DNA of 64,000 nt, from positions 1,922,001 to 1,986,000 of the forward strand of contig NZ_BFCB01000003.1 of the NCBI RefSeq assembly GCF_003569045.1, given 5' to 3'. Source of the stretch: Aggregatilinea lenta. GTDB lineage: Bacteria; Chloroflexota; Anaerolineae; Aggregatilineales; Aggregatilineaceae. Of the stretch, positions 35,812-45,048 are shown piece after piece. Position numbers and translations under genes: made by a program. Every line of letters starts with the position of its first letter. Position 1 is the first letter of the stretch. Under the pieces are notes generated by a model. It was given only the letters and a program-made list of their open reading frames with translations. It was not told the DNA's origin and made no database searches.

Positions 35812-35840
35812 AGTATAGCGCATGGCCTGGGGCCGGTCAA
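35812..35840 (-). promoter_or_regulatory. Promoter of the rpmH operon
   Basis: Minus-strand TTGACC (35835-35840) is followed after 17 bases by TATACT (35812-35817). The start would be near 35805, about 66 bases before rpmH. The rest of the gap between rpmH and the plus-strand kinase (35841-36031) shows no DnaA boxes or other element I can name. Confidence 0.8.
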
Positions 35841-36031
35841 GCGTCGGCTTGCGCAAAAGGGCCGGAATGCGTGCCCTGGCGAGGGTGGTGATTGTAACTG
35901 GTCTATGCTAAATTCGACTCAATCGTTTTCGACTGGTTCCTTTCATGGCTTTGAGCCATCTCACCCCATCCCATGTTATCGTTCATAATTGCATAATTGT
36001 AGATTGTATTGGTCTTGCTGCCGATTGAGCT

Positions 36032-37957
36032 ATGATGCCCCAACTGCTCGTGCTCGCTGACGAAGAAAGCGATCTGCATCGCCTTCGTGATCGATTTGCG
36101 TCACAGTACCGTTTCGCGGTGATGGGATCCGATCTGTCGGTAGTGGACGATATCGATCTCTACGTGGTTGGGTCGCCCGTACTGTCCCACTATGCGCCGA
36201 TGCTGCGGGAAGCCAAGCAGACATTCGCGCCGCTGTTTCTGCCGGTGCTGGTCGTCACCGCGGAGGCCGGGGAGTGGGAGAAACTGGCCGACTTCCTGGA
36301 CGAAATCGTGGATGCCGTGTTGTTGATGCCGCCCGATCAGGAACTCATCGGCCTGAGCATTCGCGGCCTCTTGACCCAACGCAACCTCGCTCGCAAGCTG
36401 GTAGAGCAAACCCAGGCGCTCTCGCGCATCAACCTCGCGCTCGAATCCACCAGCGACGCCATCAGCATCAGCGACCAGAATGGGACGTCCATCTATCAAA
36501 ATCAGTCGTTTTCAGACCTGTACGGGTTCGACATCGACGACCTGGTGGTGCGCGGCGTCGAGCAGACGATGTTTACCGATCCCGCTGACGCCGAGTCGGT
36601 AGCGCATTCATTGGGGCGTGGTGATGCGTGGCAAGGGGAGGTCGATCTGCGCCGTAAAGACGGGCAGCGGATTCCAACGTTTGTGCGCATCAACCCGATC
36701 TATGATGCCAGCGGCAAGAACGTCGGCGATATCTACGTCTATACCGATATCCGCGACCGGCGGCGCGCCGAGGACGCCGAACAGGAGCAGCGTGTGTTCG
36801 CGGATGCGCTGCACGACACGGCTGCCGCGCTGACCAGCACGCTCGATCTGGAGATCGTGCTGGACCGCATCCTGCATAACATCCTGCGGGTGGTGCCGCA
36901 CGATGCGTCCAGCATCATGCTGATGAAGGACGGCACAGCATCGGTGGTGCGAAGCCAGGGCTACCAGGCTCTGGGGGTCGACCAGAAAATGCTGGAATCG
37001 GCCAACCTGAACGTGGACGAGGTAGCGGGACTGCACTGGATGGCCGATACGGGCCAGCCCCTGATTATCTCCGACGCGTACACCTATGCGGGCTGGTTTG
37101 GCAAGACCGGTATCCCCTGGCTGCGAGCGTATCTGGGGGCCCCAATCGTGCTCCAGGGTGTGACCCTGGGCTTTTTGAACATCAACAGCATCGAGCGTGG
37201 GGCGTTTGACGTGGCGCAGGCGGCCCGGCTGCAATTGTTTGCCGAGCAGGCGGCTATCGCCATTCAAAATGCGCAGATGCACGAAAAAACGCTGATCCTG
37301 GCCGGGATTCAAGAGCGGCAGCGCGTGGCGCGTGAGCTGCATGACGGGGTAAACCAACTGTTGTTCTCCGCGAGCATGATCGCCGAGTCGCTGTTGTACA
37401 CATCCGATCGCGGGCCGGAAAGCACCCAGAAGCGCCTGGCGCGCCTGCACCACTTGACACGCGGTGCGCTGATCCAGATGCGCATGCTGCTGGCCGAGCT
37501 GCGTCCAGAGGAGCTGATCGAGGCCCGACTGAGCGACCTTGTGCGCCAGATGGTGGCTGCGGTGGAAAGCCGGGCGTTCCTTCAGGTGGACCTCACTGTC
37601 GATGGCGACTATCGCCTGCCCGCCGCTGTTCAGATCGCCTACTACTACATCGCGCTCGAGCTGTTGAACAACGTGGTCAGCCATGCGCACGCCACCCAAC
37701 TGACGGTGCAGCTAGAGACCACCCTGCAGTCGGCGCGGCTGGTCGTCACAGACGATGGCAAAGGCTTCAACCCGGATCGGATTGCCGCATCCCAGGGCGG
37801 AATTAGTACAATCAACGAGAGAGTCGGTGAAATTGGTGCGACGCTCGATATTGATAGTCAACCTGGCATGGGAACTCAAGTGACGATATTGTGGGGTCTA
37901 GCCGAAAGGAACGTAACTCATGACCCAGACGGCGCCGATACGCGTGCTGATTGTTGA
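36032..37957 (+). CDS. NarL-type sensor histidine kinase (PAS-GAF-HisKA_3)
   Basis: The 641-residue cytosolic kinase has an N-terminal receiver-like domain that lacks the phospho-Asp (about 1-105), a PAS domain (about 135-250, DAISISDQNGTSIYQNQSF), a GAF domain (about 262-415), and a HisKA_3 dimerisation region with the phosphorylatable His in RVARELHDGVNQLLFSA, ending in a HATPase domain (LNNVVSHAHA, DDGKGFN). Two ATGs open the gene (36032 and 36035). The response regulator gene overlaps its end by 38 bases, a coupled two-component system. Confidence 0.9.
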   Translation: MMPQLLVLADEESDLHRLRDRFASQYRFAVMGSDLSVVDDIDLYVVGSPVLSHYAPMLREAKQTFAPLFLPVLVVTAEAGEWEKLADFLDEIVDAVLLMPPDQELIGLSIRGLLTQRNLARKLVEQTQALSRINLALESTSDAISISDQNGTSIYQNQSFSDLYGFDIDDLVVRGVEQTMFTDPADAESVAHSLGRGDAWQGEVDLRRKDGQRIPTFVRINPIYDASGKNVGDIYVYTDIRDRRRAEDAEQEQRVFADALHDTAAALTSTLDLEIVLDRILHNILRVVPHDASSIMLMKDGTASVVRSQGYQALGVDQKMLESANLNVDEVAGLHWMADTGQPLIISDAYTYAGWFGKTGIPWLRAYLGAPIVLQGVTLGFLNINSIERGAFDVAQAARLQLFAEQAAIAIQNAQMHEKTLILAGIQERQRVARELHDGVNQLLFSASMIAESLLYTSDRGPESTQKRLARLHHLTRGALIQMRMLLAELRPEELIEARLSDLVRQMVAAVESRAFLQVDLTVDGDYRLPAAVQIAYYYIALELLNNVVSHAHATQLTVQLETTLQSARLVVTDDGKGFNPDRIAASQGGISTINERVGEIGATLDIDSQPGMGTQVTILWGLAERNVTHDPDGADTRADC

Positions 37958-38561
37958 CGACCACGACATGGTGCGGAGTGGCCTGGAAGTATTTTTGGAA
38001 ACCTTCGAGGATCTGCTCCTGGTAGGTCAGGCATCCAACGGTGAAGAAGCGGTGCGCTTATGCGTGGACCTTCAGCCCGATGTGGTGCTGATGGACCTGG
38101 TGATGCCTGGTATGGATGGCGTAGCGGCGACTCGAAATATTCTGGGCGTGTGCCCGACTGTCAAGATTATTGCGCTGACGAGCTTCAAGGAAAAAGACCT
38201 TGTGCACGATGCGCTTCAGGCGGGGGCGATCAGCTATCTGCTGAAGAACGTGTCCATCGACGACCTGTCGAACGCCATCCGCAGCGCCAATCTGGGCCGT
38301 TCGACGCTAGCGCCGGAGGCGACCCAGGCACTAATCGAGGCCGTGACCCGTCCGCCGGGGCTGGGCTTTGACCTGACCGACCGCGAGCAGGAAGTGTTGC
38401 GCCTGATGACCGACGGCATGAGCAACCGCGAGATCGCCAGCCGCCTGATGATCAGCCATTCGACAGTCAAGAACCACGTCAGCAATATCTTTTCCAAGCT
38501 GGGGGTGACCAGCCGCACCGAAGCGGTGGCGCTGGCCGTGCAAAACAAGTTGGTCAACTGA
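37920..38561 (+). CDS. NarL/FixJ-family response regulator
   Basis: The 213-residue protein has a receiver domain with acidic pocket VDDHD and phospho-acceptor Asp in VVLMDLVMPGMDG, Lys in YLLKNV, and a C-terminal LuxR-type helix-turn-helix (LTDREQEVLRLMTDGMSN...STVKNHVSNIFSKLGV). It is the partner of the kinase whose gene it overlaps. Targets are not visible, though the redox gene cluster directly downstream is a candidate. Confidence 0.92.
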   Translation: MTQTAPIRVLIVDDHDMVRSGLEVFLETFEDLLLVGQASNGEEAVRLCVDLQPDVVLMDLVMPGMDGVAATRNILGVCPTVKIIALTSFKEKDLVHDALQAGAISYLLKNVSIDDLSNAIRSANLGRSTLAPEATQALIEAVTRPPGLGFDLTDREQEVLRLMTDGMSNREIASRLMISHSTVKNHVSNIFSKLGVTSRTEAVALAVQNKLVN

Positions 38562-38678
38562 CCTATACAAGTCTCCCCGCCCGGCCTACTTGAAAATCCC
38601 CTGGATCCCTCATGTGACACGGGCGACATTTTTTATAGTAGGGGGTACTTTGATGGAACGAACCGAGGAGGATTTGGA

Positions 38679-39263
38679 ATGGCTAAGGCTCTGAACGGCA
38701 AGAAAGTTGCGATTCTGGTTGCAAACGGCTTCGAGCAAGCCGAGCTTACCGAGCCGAAGCGCGCTCTGGAAGACGCGGGCGCGCAGGTGACGATCGTTTC
38801 GCCGGAACACGATCAGGTGAAGGGCTGGATACACCCCGATTGGGGTGACATGTTCAAGGTCGACCTTCAGATCGAACGCGCCGACGCCAGCGATTTCGAT
38901 GCGCTGGTGCTGCCCGGCGGCGTACAGAATCCCGACCATCTGCGCCGCCTGGAGGCGGTCCAACATTTCGTGCGCGCGTTTTTCGAGGCGGGGAAACCGG
39001 TCGCCGCGATCTGCCATGCGGCCTGGACGCTCATTGACGCGGGCGTGGTCGAAGGCCGCACGCTGACCTCGTACCACTCGCTCCAGACCGATCTGCGGAA
39101 TGCCGGGGCGCACTGGGTGGATCAGGAAGTCGTGGTCGATAACGGCTTGGTGACGAGCCGCGATCCTGACGATCTACCCGCCTTTAACCGCAAGCTGCTC
39201 GAGGAGATCGCCGAAGGCCGGCACGCGCGCCAGGCGACCCTGACCAGCAGCCCGCGTAGCTAG
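38679..39263 (+). CDS. DJ-1/PfpI family protein
   Basis: The 194-residue protein has the DJ-1/PfpI fold with the nucleophile elbow AAICHAAWTLIDAG (Cys about 112, followed by the usual His), and upstream Glu in NGFEQAELTEP. Members act as chaperones, glyoxalases or deglycases of stress-damaged proteins. A strong GAGGAGG precedes the ATG. It heads a run with two flavoprotein oxidoreductases. Confidence 0.87.
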   Translation: MAKALNGKKVAILVANGFEQAELTEPKRALEDAGAQVTIVSPEHDQVKGWIHPDWGDMFKVDLQIERADASDFDALVLPGGVQNPDHLRRLEAVQHFVRAFFEAGKPVAAICHAAWTLIDAGVVEGRTLTSYHSLQTDLRNAGAHWVDQEVVVDNGLVTSRDPDDLPAFNRKLLEEIAEGRHARQATLTSSPRS

Positions 39264-39277
39264 GTCGGAGCACATCG

Positions 39278-40513
39278 ATGGGCATACCGTACGTAATTTT
39301 GGGCGGCGGTGTAGCGGCTGGCTACGCCGCCCAGGAGTTTGTCGAGCAGGGCATCGAGCCGGATGATCTGTGCATCGTCACCGCCGACGAGCGCCTGCCG
39401 TATGACCGTCCGCCACTGTCCAAAAGCTACATGGCGGGCAAAAAATCTCGCGAAGACATCCTTATTAATCCCGAAAAGTTCTATGCCGACAACGGCGTGG
39501 ACGTGCGCCTCAAGACGCGCATCCGCGCGGTCGATCTCGGCAGCCGCCGCCTGTACGACGAAGACGGGCGCGACATCGAGTTCGACCAGTTGCTAATTGC
39601 GACCGGATCGAGCGTGCGTACGCTCGATGTGCCGGGTGGCGATCTGACAGGCGTGCACTATCTGCGCTCTAACGCCGACGCGGACGGCATTGTGGACGAC
39701 GCGAAAAACGGCCAGCGCGCCGTGGTGGTCGGCGGCGGCTACATTGGCATGGAAGTCGCGGCGACCCTGACCGGGCGCGGCGTCGAGGTCACGCTGGTGT
39801 ACGACGGCAAACGCCTGTTGGAGCGGCTGTTCACGCCTGAAATGTCCGCCTTCTTCGAGCAGTACTATACCGAGCGCGGCGTAAAGCTGATCGCCGGGCA
39901 GAAGGCGAAAGCCTTCGAGGGTGACGAGCGAGTGGAGCGCGTGAAGCTCGGCTCTGGCCAGACGCTGGAGGCCGATTTTGTCGTGGTCGGGGTGGGCGTC
40001 ACGCCCGCCACCGGGCTGTTCGGTGGCTCGGAGTTGCACATGCAGGACGGCGGGATCGTGGTCAACAAGTATCTGCAAACCAATCTGCCGGGCATCTATG
40101 CGGCGGGCGACGTGGCGATGTATTACGACGTGCTCTACCAGAAGCATCGCCGCATCGAGCACTGGGACAACGCCATGCAGCAGGGTAAGCACGCGGCCCA
40201 GATCATGCACGGCTCGCACGGCGAGTATATGCACCTGCCTTATTTCTTTTCGGACATTTTTGACCTGTCGTGGGAGTTCTGGGGCGACACCGACAACGCC
40301 GACGAAATTGTCTACCGCGGCGACCTCGACAGCGGCGAGTTCAGCGTATGGTGGCTGAACGGCTGGACGATCGTCGCGGCGTTCGTGATGAACCGTCCCG
40401 ACGACGAACGCGACCGCGCAGCGGAATGGATCCGTATGCACCAGCGCGTGAATCCCGACCTGCTGGCGAACGCGGATGTTTCTCCGGCGAAGGTTACCCA
40501 GCTCCGGGTGTGA
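39278..40513 (+). CDS. FAD-dependent NAD(P)H oxidoreductase
   Basis: The 411-residue protein resembles ferredoxin reductases and monodehydroascorbate reductases. It has an N-terminal FAD motif ILGGGVAAGYAAQEF, DERLPYDRPPLSK, an NAD motif VVVGGGYIGMEVAATL, and a FAD-binding end GIYAAGDVAMY. The C-terminal third (YFFSDIFDLSWEFWGD) fits the reductase-C domain that closes the active site. It follows the DJ-1-like gene by 14 bases. The electron acceptor, perhaps a ferredoxin or rubredoxin, is not in the window. Confidence 0.85.
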   Translation: MGIPYVILGGGVAAGYAAQEFVEQGIEPDDLCIVTADERLPYDRPPLSKSYMAGKKSREDILINPEKFYADNGVDVRLKTRIRAVDLGSRRLYDEDGRDIEFDQLLIATGSSVRTLDVPGGDLTGVHYLRSNADADGIVDDAKNGQRAVVVGGGYIGMEVAATLTGRGVEVTLVYDGKRLLERLFTPEMSAFFEQYYTERGVKLIAGQKAKAFEGDERVERVKLGSGQTLEADFVVVGVGVTPATGLFGGSELHMQDGGIVVNKYLQTNLPGIYAAGDVAMYYDVLYQKHRRIEHWDNAMQQGKHAAQIMHGSHGEYMHLPYFFSDIFDLSWEFWGDTDNADEIVYRGDLDSGEFSVWWLNGWTIVAAFVMNRPDDERDRAAEWIRMHQRVNPDLLANADVSPAKVTQLRV

Positions 40514-40586
40514 GGCCCGGCAGATCGTGAATTTCCCCGGCCTGTGTGCATGCCGCGCAGGCCATCCGTGAAAGGACATCAAACAG

Positions 40587-42014
40587 ATGGCAGCTGAGAA
40601 GTTCGACGCGGTGGTCGTCGGGTCCGGTCAGGGCGGGAATCCGCTGGCACTGGCGTTTGCACGATCCGGGCGTAAGACGGCGGTGATCGAGCGGGCGGAA
40701 GTGGGCGGCACCTGCGTCAACACCGGCTGTACACCGACCAAAACGATGGTTTCCAACGCCGAGATCGCACATGATGTGCGGCGCGCCGCTGACTTTGGCA
40801 TCCATGTCGGGTCGATTTCGGTCGATATGGCTGCCATCCGCGCGCGCAAGCGCGAGGTTGTGGAGCGTTTCCGCAGCGGCAGCCAGAGCCAGATCGACGA
40901 CACCGATAACGTAGAGCTGATTCGCGGCACGGCGCGCTTCACCGGGCGGAAGGTGCTGAACGTGAGTCTGAAGGACGGCGGGACGCGGGAGATTGAGGCC
41001 GACACGATTGTGCTCGACACCGGGACACGCTCGCGCGTACCGCCGATTCCGGGCCTGGATCTCGTCCCTTACCTGGACAACGCCTCGGTGATGGAACTCG
41101 ACACGCTGCCGTCGCACCTGCTGGTGGTCGGCGGGGGCTATGTCGGGCTGGAGTTCGCGCAGATGTTTTGCCGCTTTGGCAGCCAGGTGACCATCGTGCA
41201 GCGCTCGGACCAACTGCTCACGCGTGAGGACCCGGACATCGCGGAAGACGTCGCCAATATCCTGCGCGAGGACGGCATCACCGTGCTGCTGAACGCGGAT
41301 CTCAAACGCGTTGATGCTGCGCAGGGCGGGGGCGTCCGCGCAGTGATCGAAGCGCCGGATGGCAACCGCACGCTCGATGTCTCGCACCTGCTGCTGGCAG
41401 TTGGACGCGTGCCGAACACGGATGCGCTCAACCTGGAGGCCGCCGGGGTCGAGACGGACGAGCACGGCTACATCAAGGTCAACGACCGGCTCGAAACCAG
41501 CGCGTCCGGCATCTACGCGATTGGCGACGTGAAGGGTGGCCCGGCGTTTACGCATATTTCCTACGACGACTTCCGCGTGCTGCGCACGACGCTGATCGAG
41601 GGCGGGCAGGCGAGCATCAAGGACCGCATGGTCCCTTACGTGGTGTTCATCGATCCGCAGTTGGCGCGCATAGGCATGTCCGAAACGGAAGCGCGCAAAG
41701 CGGGCCACCGCGTTCAGATCGCCAAGATGTCCATGAGCCGCGTTGCCCGCGCCATCGAGACGGGCAATACGCGCGGCGCGATCAAGGCCGTGGTGGACGC
41801 GGACAACCAGCAGGTGCTGGGCTTCACTATCCTGGGCGTGGACGGCGGCGAGCTGATGAGCCTGGTGCAGGTCGCCATGATGGGCAGATTACCCTATACT
41901 GCACTACGGGATGGCATATTTGCGCACCCGACGCTGGCCGAGGCGGTGAACAACTTATTTTTGAACGTTGAGGATGCCGAGCGCGTCGCGCCTTCGACGC
42001 GACGAGTGGTGTAG
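40587..42014 (+). CDS. Pyridine nucleotide-disulfide oxidoreductase (MerA-like)
   Basis: The 475-residue protein is a flavin disulfide reductase. The redox-active pair lies in GGTCVNTGCTPTKT, as in mercuric reductase and dihydrolipoamide dehydrogenase; FAD motif VVVGSGQGGNPLALAFA and NAD motif VVGGGYVGLEFAQMF are complete. The C-terminal dimerisation domain lacks the paired Cys at the very end used for mercury binding, and there is no metal-binding N-terminal domain, so mercury reduction is unlikely. The LGVDGGELMSLVQVAMMG region is typical of the family. Confidence 0.83.
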   Translation: MAAEKFDAVVVGSGQGGNPLALAFARSGRKTAVIERAEVGGTCVNTGCTPTKTMVSNAEIAHDVRRAADFGIHVGSISVDMAAIRARKREVVERFRSGSQSQIDDTDNVELIRGTARFTGRKVLNVSLKDGGTREIEADTIVLDTGTRSRVPPIPGLDLVPYLDNASVMELDTLPSHLLVVGGGYVGLEFAQMFCRFGSQVTIVQRSDQLLTREDPDIAEDVANILREDGITVLLNADLKRVDAAQGGGVRAVIEAPDGNRTLDVSHLLLAVGRVPNTDALNLEAAGVETDEHGYIKVNDRLETSASGIYAIGDVKGGPAFTHISYDDFRVLRTTLIEGGQASIKDRMVPYVVFIDPQLARIGMSETEARKAGHRVQIAKMSMSRVARAIETGNTRGAIKAVVDADNQQVLGFTILGVDGGELMSLVQVAMMGRLPYTALRDGIFAHPTLAEAVNNLFLNVEDAERVAPSTRRVV

Positions 42015-42045
42015 TCAGGGATTTACGGGGAAAGGCGATCGAGCG

Positions 42046-42624
42046 ATGCCCGTCGATGACAAGCTCAAGATTTATCGTGAGAAGCGCGATTTCGAGCGCA
42101 CGAGTGAGCCTGCGGGCAGCGAGCGAGATCCCTCCGAGCAACCGCAATTCGTCGTGCAGAAACACGACGCCAGCCGCCTGCATTACGATTTCCGCATCGA
42201 GGTGGAGGGCGTGCTCAAGTCGTGGGCGGTGCCCAAAGGCCCCTCGCTCGATCCGCGTGCCCGGCGGTTGGCCGTGCCTACCGAGGATCACCCGTTCGAG
42301 TACATCGACTTCGAGGGCACCATCCCGGAGGGCGAATACGGCGGGGGCACGATGCTGGTGTGGGACACGGGCACGTACCGCAATCTGAAGCCCATCTCGA
42401 TGGAAGAGGGGCTGGCGAAGGGCCGGGTCGAGATCTGGTTGGACGGCCACAAGCTGCACGGCGGATTCGCGCTGATCCGCACGGGCAAGTCCGGGGACGA
42501 CAACTGGCTGCTGATCAAGATGAAGGACGAGCATGCCGACGCCGAGCGCGACATTCTGGAGGCGGAGCCGAACTCCGCGCTGACCGGGCGCTCGCTGGAG
42601 GACATCGCGGCGGGGAAGAAATAG
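42046..42624 (+). CDS. Stand-alone LigD 3'-phosphoesterase domain protein
   Basis: The 192-residue protein corresponds to the phosphoesterase domain of LigD, which trims 3'-phosphate or ribonucleotide ends during double-strand-break repair. Family sequence is clear in FVVQKHDASRLHYDFRIE, LKSWAVPKGPSLDPR, EYIDFEGTIPEGEYGGGTM (metal-binding Asp, His and Glu residues) and GFALIRTG. GGAAAGG precedes the ATG at 42046. It lacks the ligase and polymerase modules, which are not found in this window. Confidence 0.88.
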   Translation: MPVDDKLKIYREKRDFERTSEPAGSERDPSEQPQFVVQKHDASRLHYDFRIEVEGVLKSWAVPKGPSLDPRARRLAVPTEDHPFEYIDFEGTIPEGEYGGGTMLVWDTGTYRNLKPISMEEGLAKGRVEIWLDGHKLHGGFALIRTGKSGDDNWLLIKMKDEHADAERDILEAEPNSALTGRSLEDIAAGKK

Positions 42625-42689
42625 TGGTCGGACGTTAATTTTCAGTAATCAGTTCAGCCGAAAACAAGTCAATAAACTAGAGTGACGGT

Positions 42690-42713
42690 AGGGGCGTATC
42701 GCCATACGCCCCT
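42690..42713. repeat. Palindromic intergenic repeat (GTAGGGGC family)
   Basis: A perfect 10-bp stem, AGGGGCGTAT with ATACGCCCCT (42690-42699 and 42704-42713), lies in the gap between the LigD-PE gene and the convergent PfkB kinase. It can form on either strand and may end transcription. Confidence 0.7.
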
Positions 42714-42734
42714 TTGCATTGAAATGTGGAACTG

Positions 42735-43661
42735 TCATCCCGCGACGGCGCACCACTCGCGGAGTTGTGCCAGCGTGGGCGCGGCAGTGGCGCCGCCGAC
42801 CTTCGTCACCGACAGGCCGCCACACACGTTGCCGTAGCGCGCGCAAACGCTCAGCGGCGCCTGCTCGATCACGTAGCCGCGCAGGAAGCCCGCGTTGAAA
42901 CAGTCCCCCGCGCCGGTCGTATCGACCACCGGCCCGGCGTCGATGGCGGGCGAGTGAATAACCTCGCTGCCCGCGCCGATCCATGCGCCGTTGGCTCCGT
43001 CCTTGACCACGACCACCTTCGTCCAACCCATCAGCGTCTGGATCGCGGCGTCCACGGCACTGGTACCGGACACGATCAGCGCTTCGCGCGCGTTGGGCAC
43101 GAACACGTCCACCAGTGAAAGCAGGTCGCGCCATTCGCAGGCTTTGTGCAGGTTCGGCGCATCCTGGCAGTCCATCGAGATCGTTGCGCCGCGCGAGCGC
43201 GCCATGTCGGCCATCGGCTTGAGCAGTTCCATGCGCATCAGCGCGCCCAGGTGCAGGTGCTTGAAGGTACACTTTTCCATCGCGCCCAGCCAGTGGTCGA
43301 GGTGATCGGGCGGCAGCGGATCGGCATAGGTCAAAAACGCGCGCTCGCCCTGGTACGGGATCGACGTGGTGATGCGGCGGAAGGGGTGGTCCAGGCGGCG
43401 CGCCAGCGAGAGGTCGAGGCCCTGGTCTTCGGCCAGCCCACTGACATATTCGCTGTAGTAGTCGTTGCCGAAGGTCGCGGCCCAGGCCGGATGCAGGCCC
43501 AGCCGCGCCAGCGACACGGCGGTAATGTACATCGCGCCGCCCGTGGCAATCACGTCGTCGGCGTACAGTTCGCGCCCCAGCACCGGGAACTCCGGCAAGC
43601 CCCGGTAGATCAGGTCGAAGAAGTACTCGCCGGGCAGAAAGACGTCGTAGTCGGCGCGCAT
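42735..43661 (-). CDS. PfkB-family sugar kinase
   Basis: The 308-residue protein has the PfkB C-terminal ATP motif VDTTGAGDCFNAGFLRG with the catalytic Asp, and N-terminal substrate region GEYFFDLIY...GGAMYITAVSLARLG. It is the last gene of the minus-strand sugar operon and its start overlaps the GH4 glycosidase by one base, so it should phosphorylate a sugar from this pathway. Confidence 0.83.
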   Translation of the reverse strand: MRADYDVFLPGEYFFDLIYRGLPEFPVLGRELYADDVIATGGAMYITAVSLARLGLHPAWAATFGNDYYSEYVSGLAEDQGLDLSLARRLDHPFRRITTSIPYQGERAFLTYADPLPPDHLDHWLGAMEKCTFKHLHLGALMRMELLKPMADMARSRGATISMDCQDAPNLHKACEWRDLLSLVDVFVPNAREALIVSGTSAVDAAIQTLMGWTKVVVVKDGANGAWIGAGSEVIHSPAIDAGPVVDTTGAGDCFNAGFLRGYVIEQAPLSVCARYGNVCGGLSVTKVGGATAAPTLAQLREWCAVAG

Positions 43662-45037
43662 CAGTGCCAGTCACCCAGGTACGGTGCGTGCGCCTCGAAG
43701 TAGTCCTCCAGCAGCGCCTCCGCCAGCGGATAGGAGCCAATCAGCGGGTGCGCGACGAGCGCCTCGACGGCCAGCGCCCGGTCGTGCGCGAGGATTGCCT
43801 GCGACGCCAGCCGCTCGTACTGCTTGATGGTACGCATCAGCAGGTAGGGGCCTTCGGGAATGCTGCCGATGGTCACCGGGTGGATGCCTGTGCCGTCCAC
43901 CTCGCAGGTGACTTCCACCACGTCGTCGGGGCGCATCCCGGCGATGGCCGTGCCGTTGGCCACGTTCAGGCCGATGCGCAGCGGGCGATCCTGCGTGATC
44001 GCCAATCCGGCTCGCAGCGCGACGCCCGCATAGCCGCCGACTTCCTCGTGCGGGCGATGCACCGGCTCGGTTTCGGCGGTGGGATTGGTCCGCTGCTCGC
44101 GCAGGGCTTCGTCGGTTTCGGCGTAGGCCATGTAGCTGGCGCTGCGCCGCCGGTTATATGCGTCGTAGACGGCCAGCGCCTCGGCGGGCGGCAGGCCGCG
44201 TAACTGCTCGAACAGCTCGTGGTTGAGCGCCAGCACTTCCTCGCCGCGTGTGCGTTCCTCCCCCTGAATGCGCTGCACGGCCACGTCGCGGTAGTAGAAG
44301 TAAAACAGGTACTCGTTCAGGAACATACCCAGCCGCTCGATCAGCGACGGGTCGAAGAAGCGCAGGTGCGTGCTGTTGACGAACCCGTCCGCACGCAGCA
44401 GTTCCGGCAGCACGTCGCGCCCGTTGACGAGCGCTTTCCGCGTCCACGATAGATGGTTCAGGCCGTAGACTTCGGTCTTCACCGCGTCCACGGGCACGCC
44501 CAGGTAGCGCGCGGTTTCGTACTGCGCGGTATTGGCGCTGTCGCAGATGCCCGCCACGCGTCGGAAGCCCGCGTCATACAGCGTCTGCGCGACCAGTCCC
44601 GCCGGGTTGGTGAAGTTGAAGATCCAGGCGCGCGGCGCGAGGACCTGCGCGCGGTTGATGATCGCCAGCAGGGCAGGGATGTTGCGCATCGCCATCGCGA
44701 AGCCGCCCGCGCCGGTCGTCTCCTGGCCGAGCACGTTGCGCTTCAGTGCGATGCGCTCGTCGAACACGCGGCCCTGTTCCGTGCCGACGCGGATCGTGGT
44801 CACGATGAGGTCGGCGTCGCGCAAGGCATCGTCGAGGTTCGTCGTCTGGCACAGGCGGAACGGCGATCCTGCCCGGCGCACGATTTCCTCGCTTAACGGC
44901 GCGACAGCTTCCAGCCGCGCCGAATCGTTGTCCATCAGCCATAATTCATCGAGCTTCAGGTCCGCTGCAAATGCCAGCGCGCCCCGCACGAATTCCGGGG
45001 CACGCACGCTGCCGCCTCCGATTACCGTCAGTTTCAT
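43661..45037 (-). CDS. GH4 family glycosidase (6-phospho-beta-glucosidase-like)
   Basis: The 458-residue protein is a glycoside hydrolase of family 4, which uses NAD+ and a divalent metal. The NAD-binding start VIGGGSVRAPEF, the metal Cys region GICDSANTAQ (other members of the 6-phospho-beta-glucosidase group have CDSP) and GLNHLSW with its metal His are visible. Family members act on 6-phosphoglycosides or on unphosphorylated alpha-glycosides. Here it is linked to an ABC importer and a kinase, not a PTS. It lies 11 bases after the MalG-type permease. Confidence 0.85.
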   Translation of the reverse strand: MKLTVIGGGSVRAPEFVRGALAFAADLKLDELWLMDNDSARLEAVAPLSEEIVRRAGSPFRLCQTTNLDDALRDADLIVTTIRVGTEQGRVFDERIALKRNVLGQETTGAGGFAMAMRNIPALLAIINRAQVLAPRAWIFNFTNPAGLVAQTLYDAGFRRVAGICDSANTAQYETARYLGVPVDAVKTEVYGLNHLSWTRKALVNGRDVLPELLRADGFVNSTHLRFFDPSLIERLGMFLNEYLFYFYYRDVAVQRIQGEERTRGEEVLALNHELFEQLRGLPPAEALAVYDAYNRRRSASYMAYAETDEALREQRTNPTAETEPVHRPHEEVGGYAGVALRAGLAITQDRPLRIGLNVANGTAIAGMRPDDVVEVTCEVDGTGIHPVTIGSIPEGPYLLMRTIKQYERLASQAILAHDRALAVEALVAHPLIGSYPLAEALLEDYFEAHAPYLGDWH

Positions 45038-45048
45038 TGGTTCGACTC

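Noticed and set aside
35740-36031. Replication origin near rpmH
   Set aside because: rpmH often lies near oriC, but no dnaA gene and no cluster of TTATNCACA boxes is present in the gap.
40587-42014. Mercuric reductase with a mer operon
   Set aside because: The redox Cys pair is present, but the C-terminal Cys pair, the metal-binding domain and other mer genes are missing.
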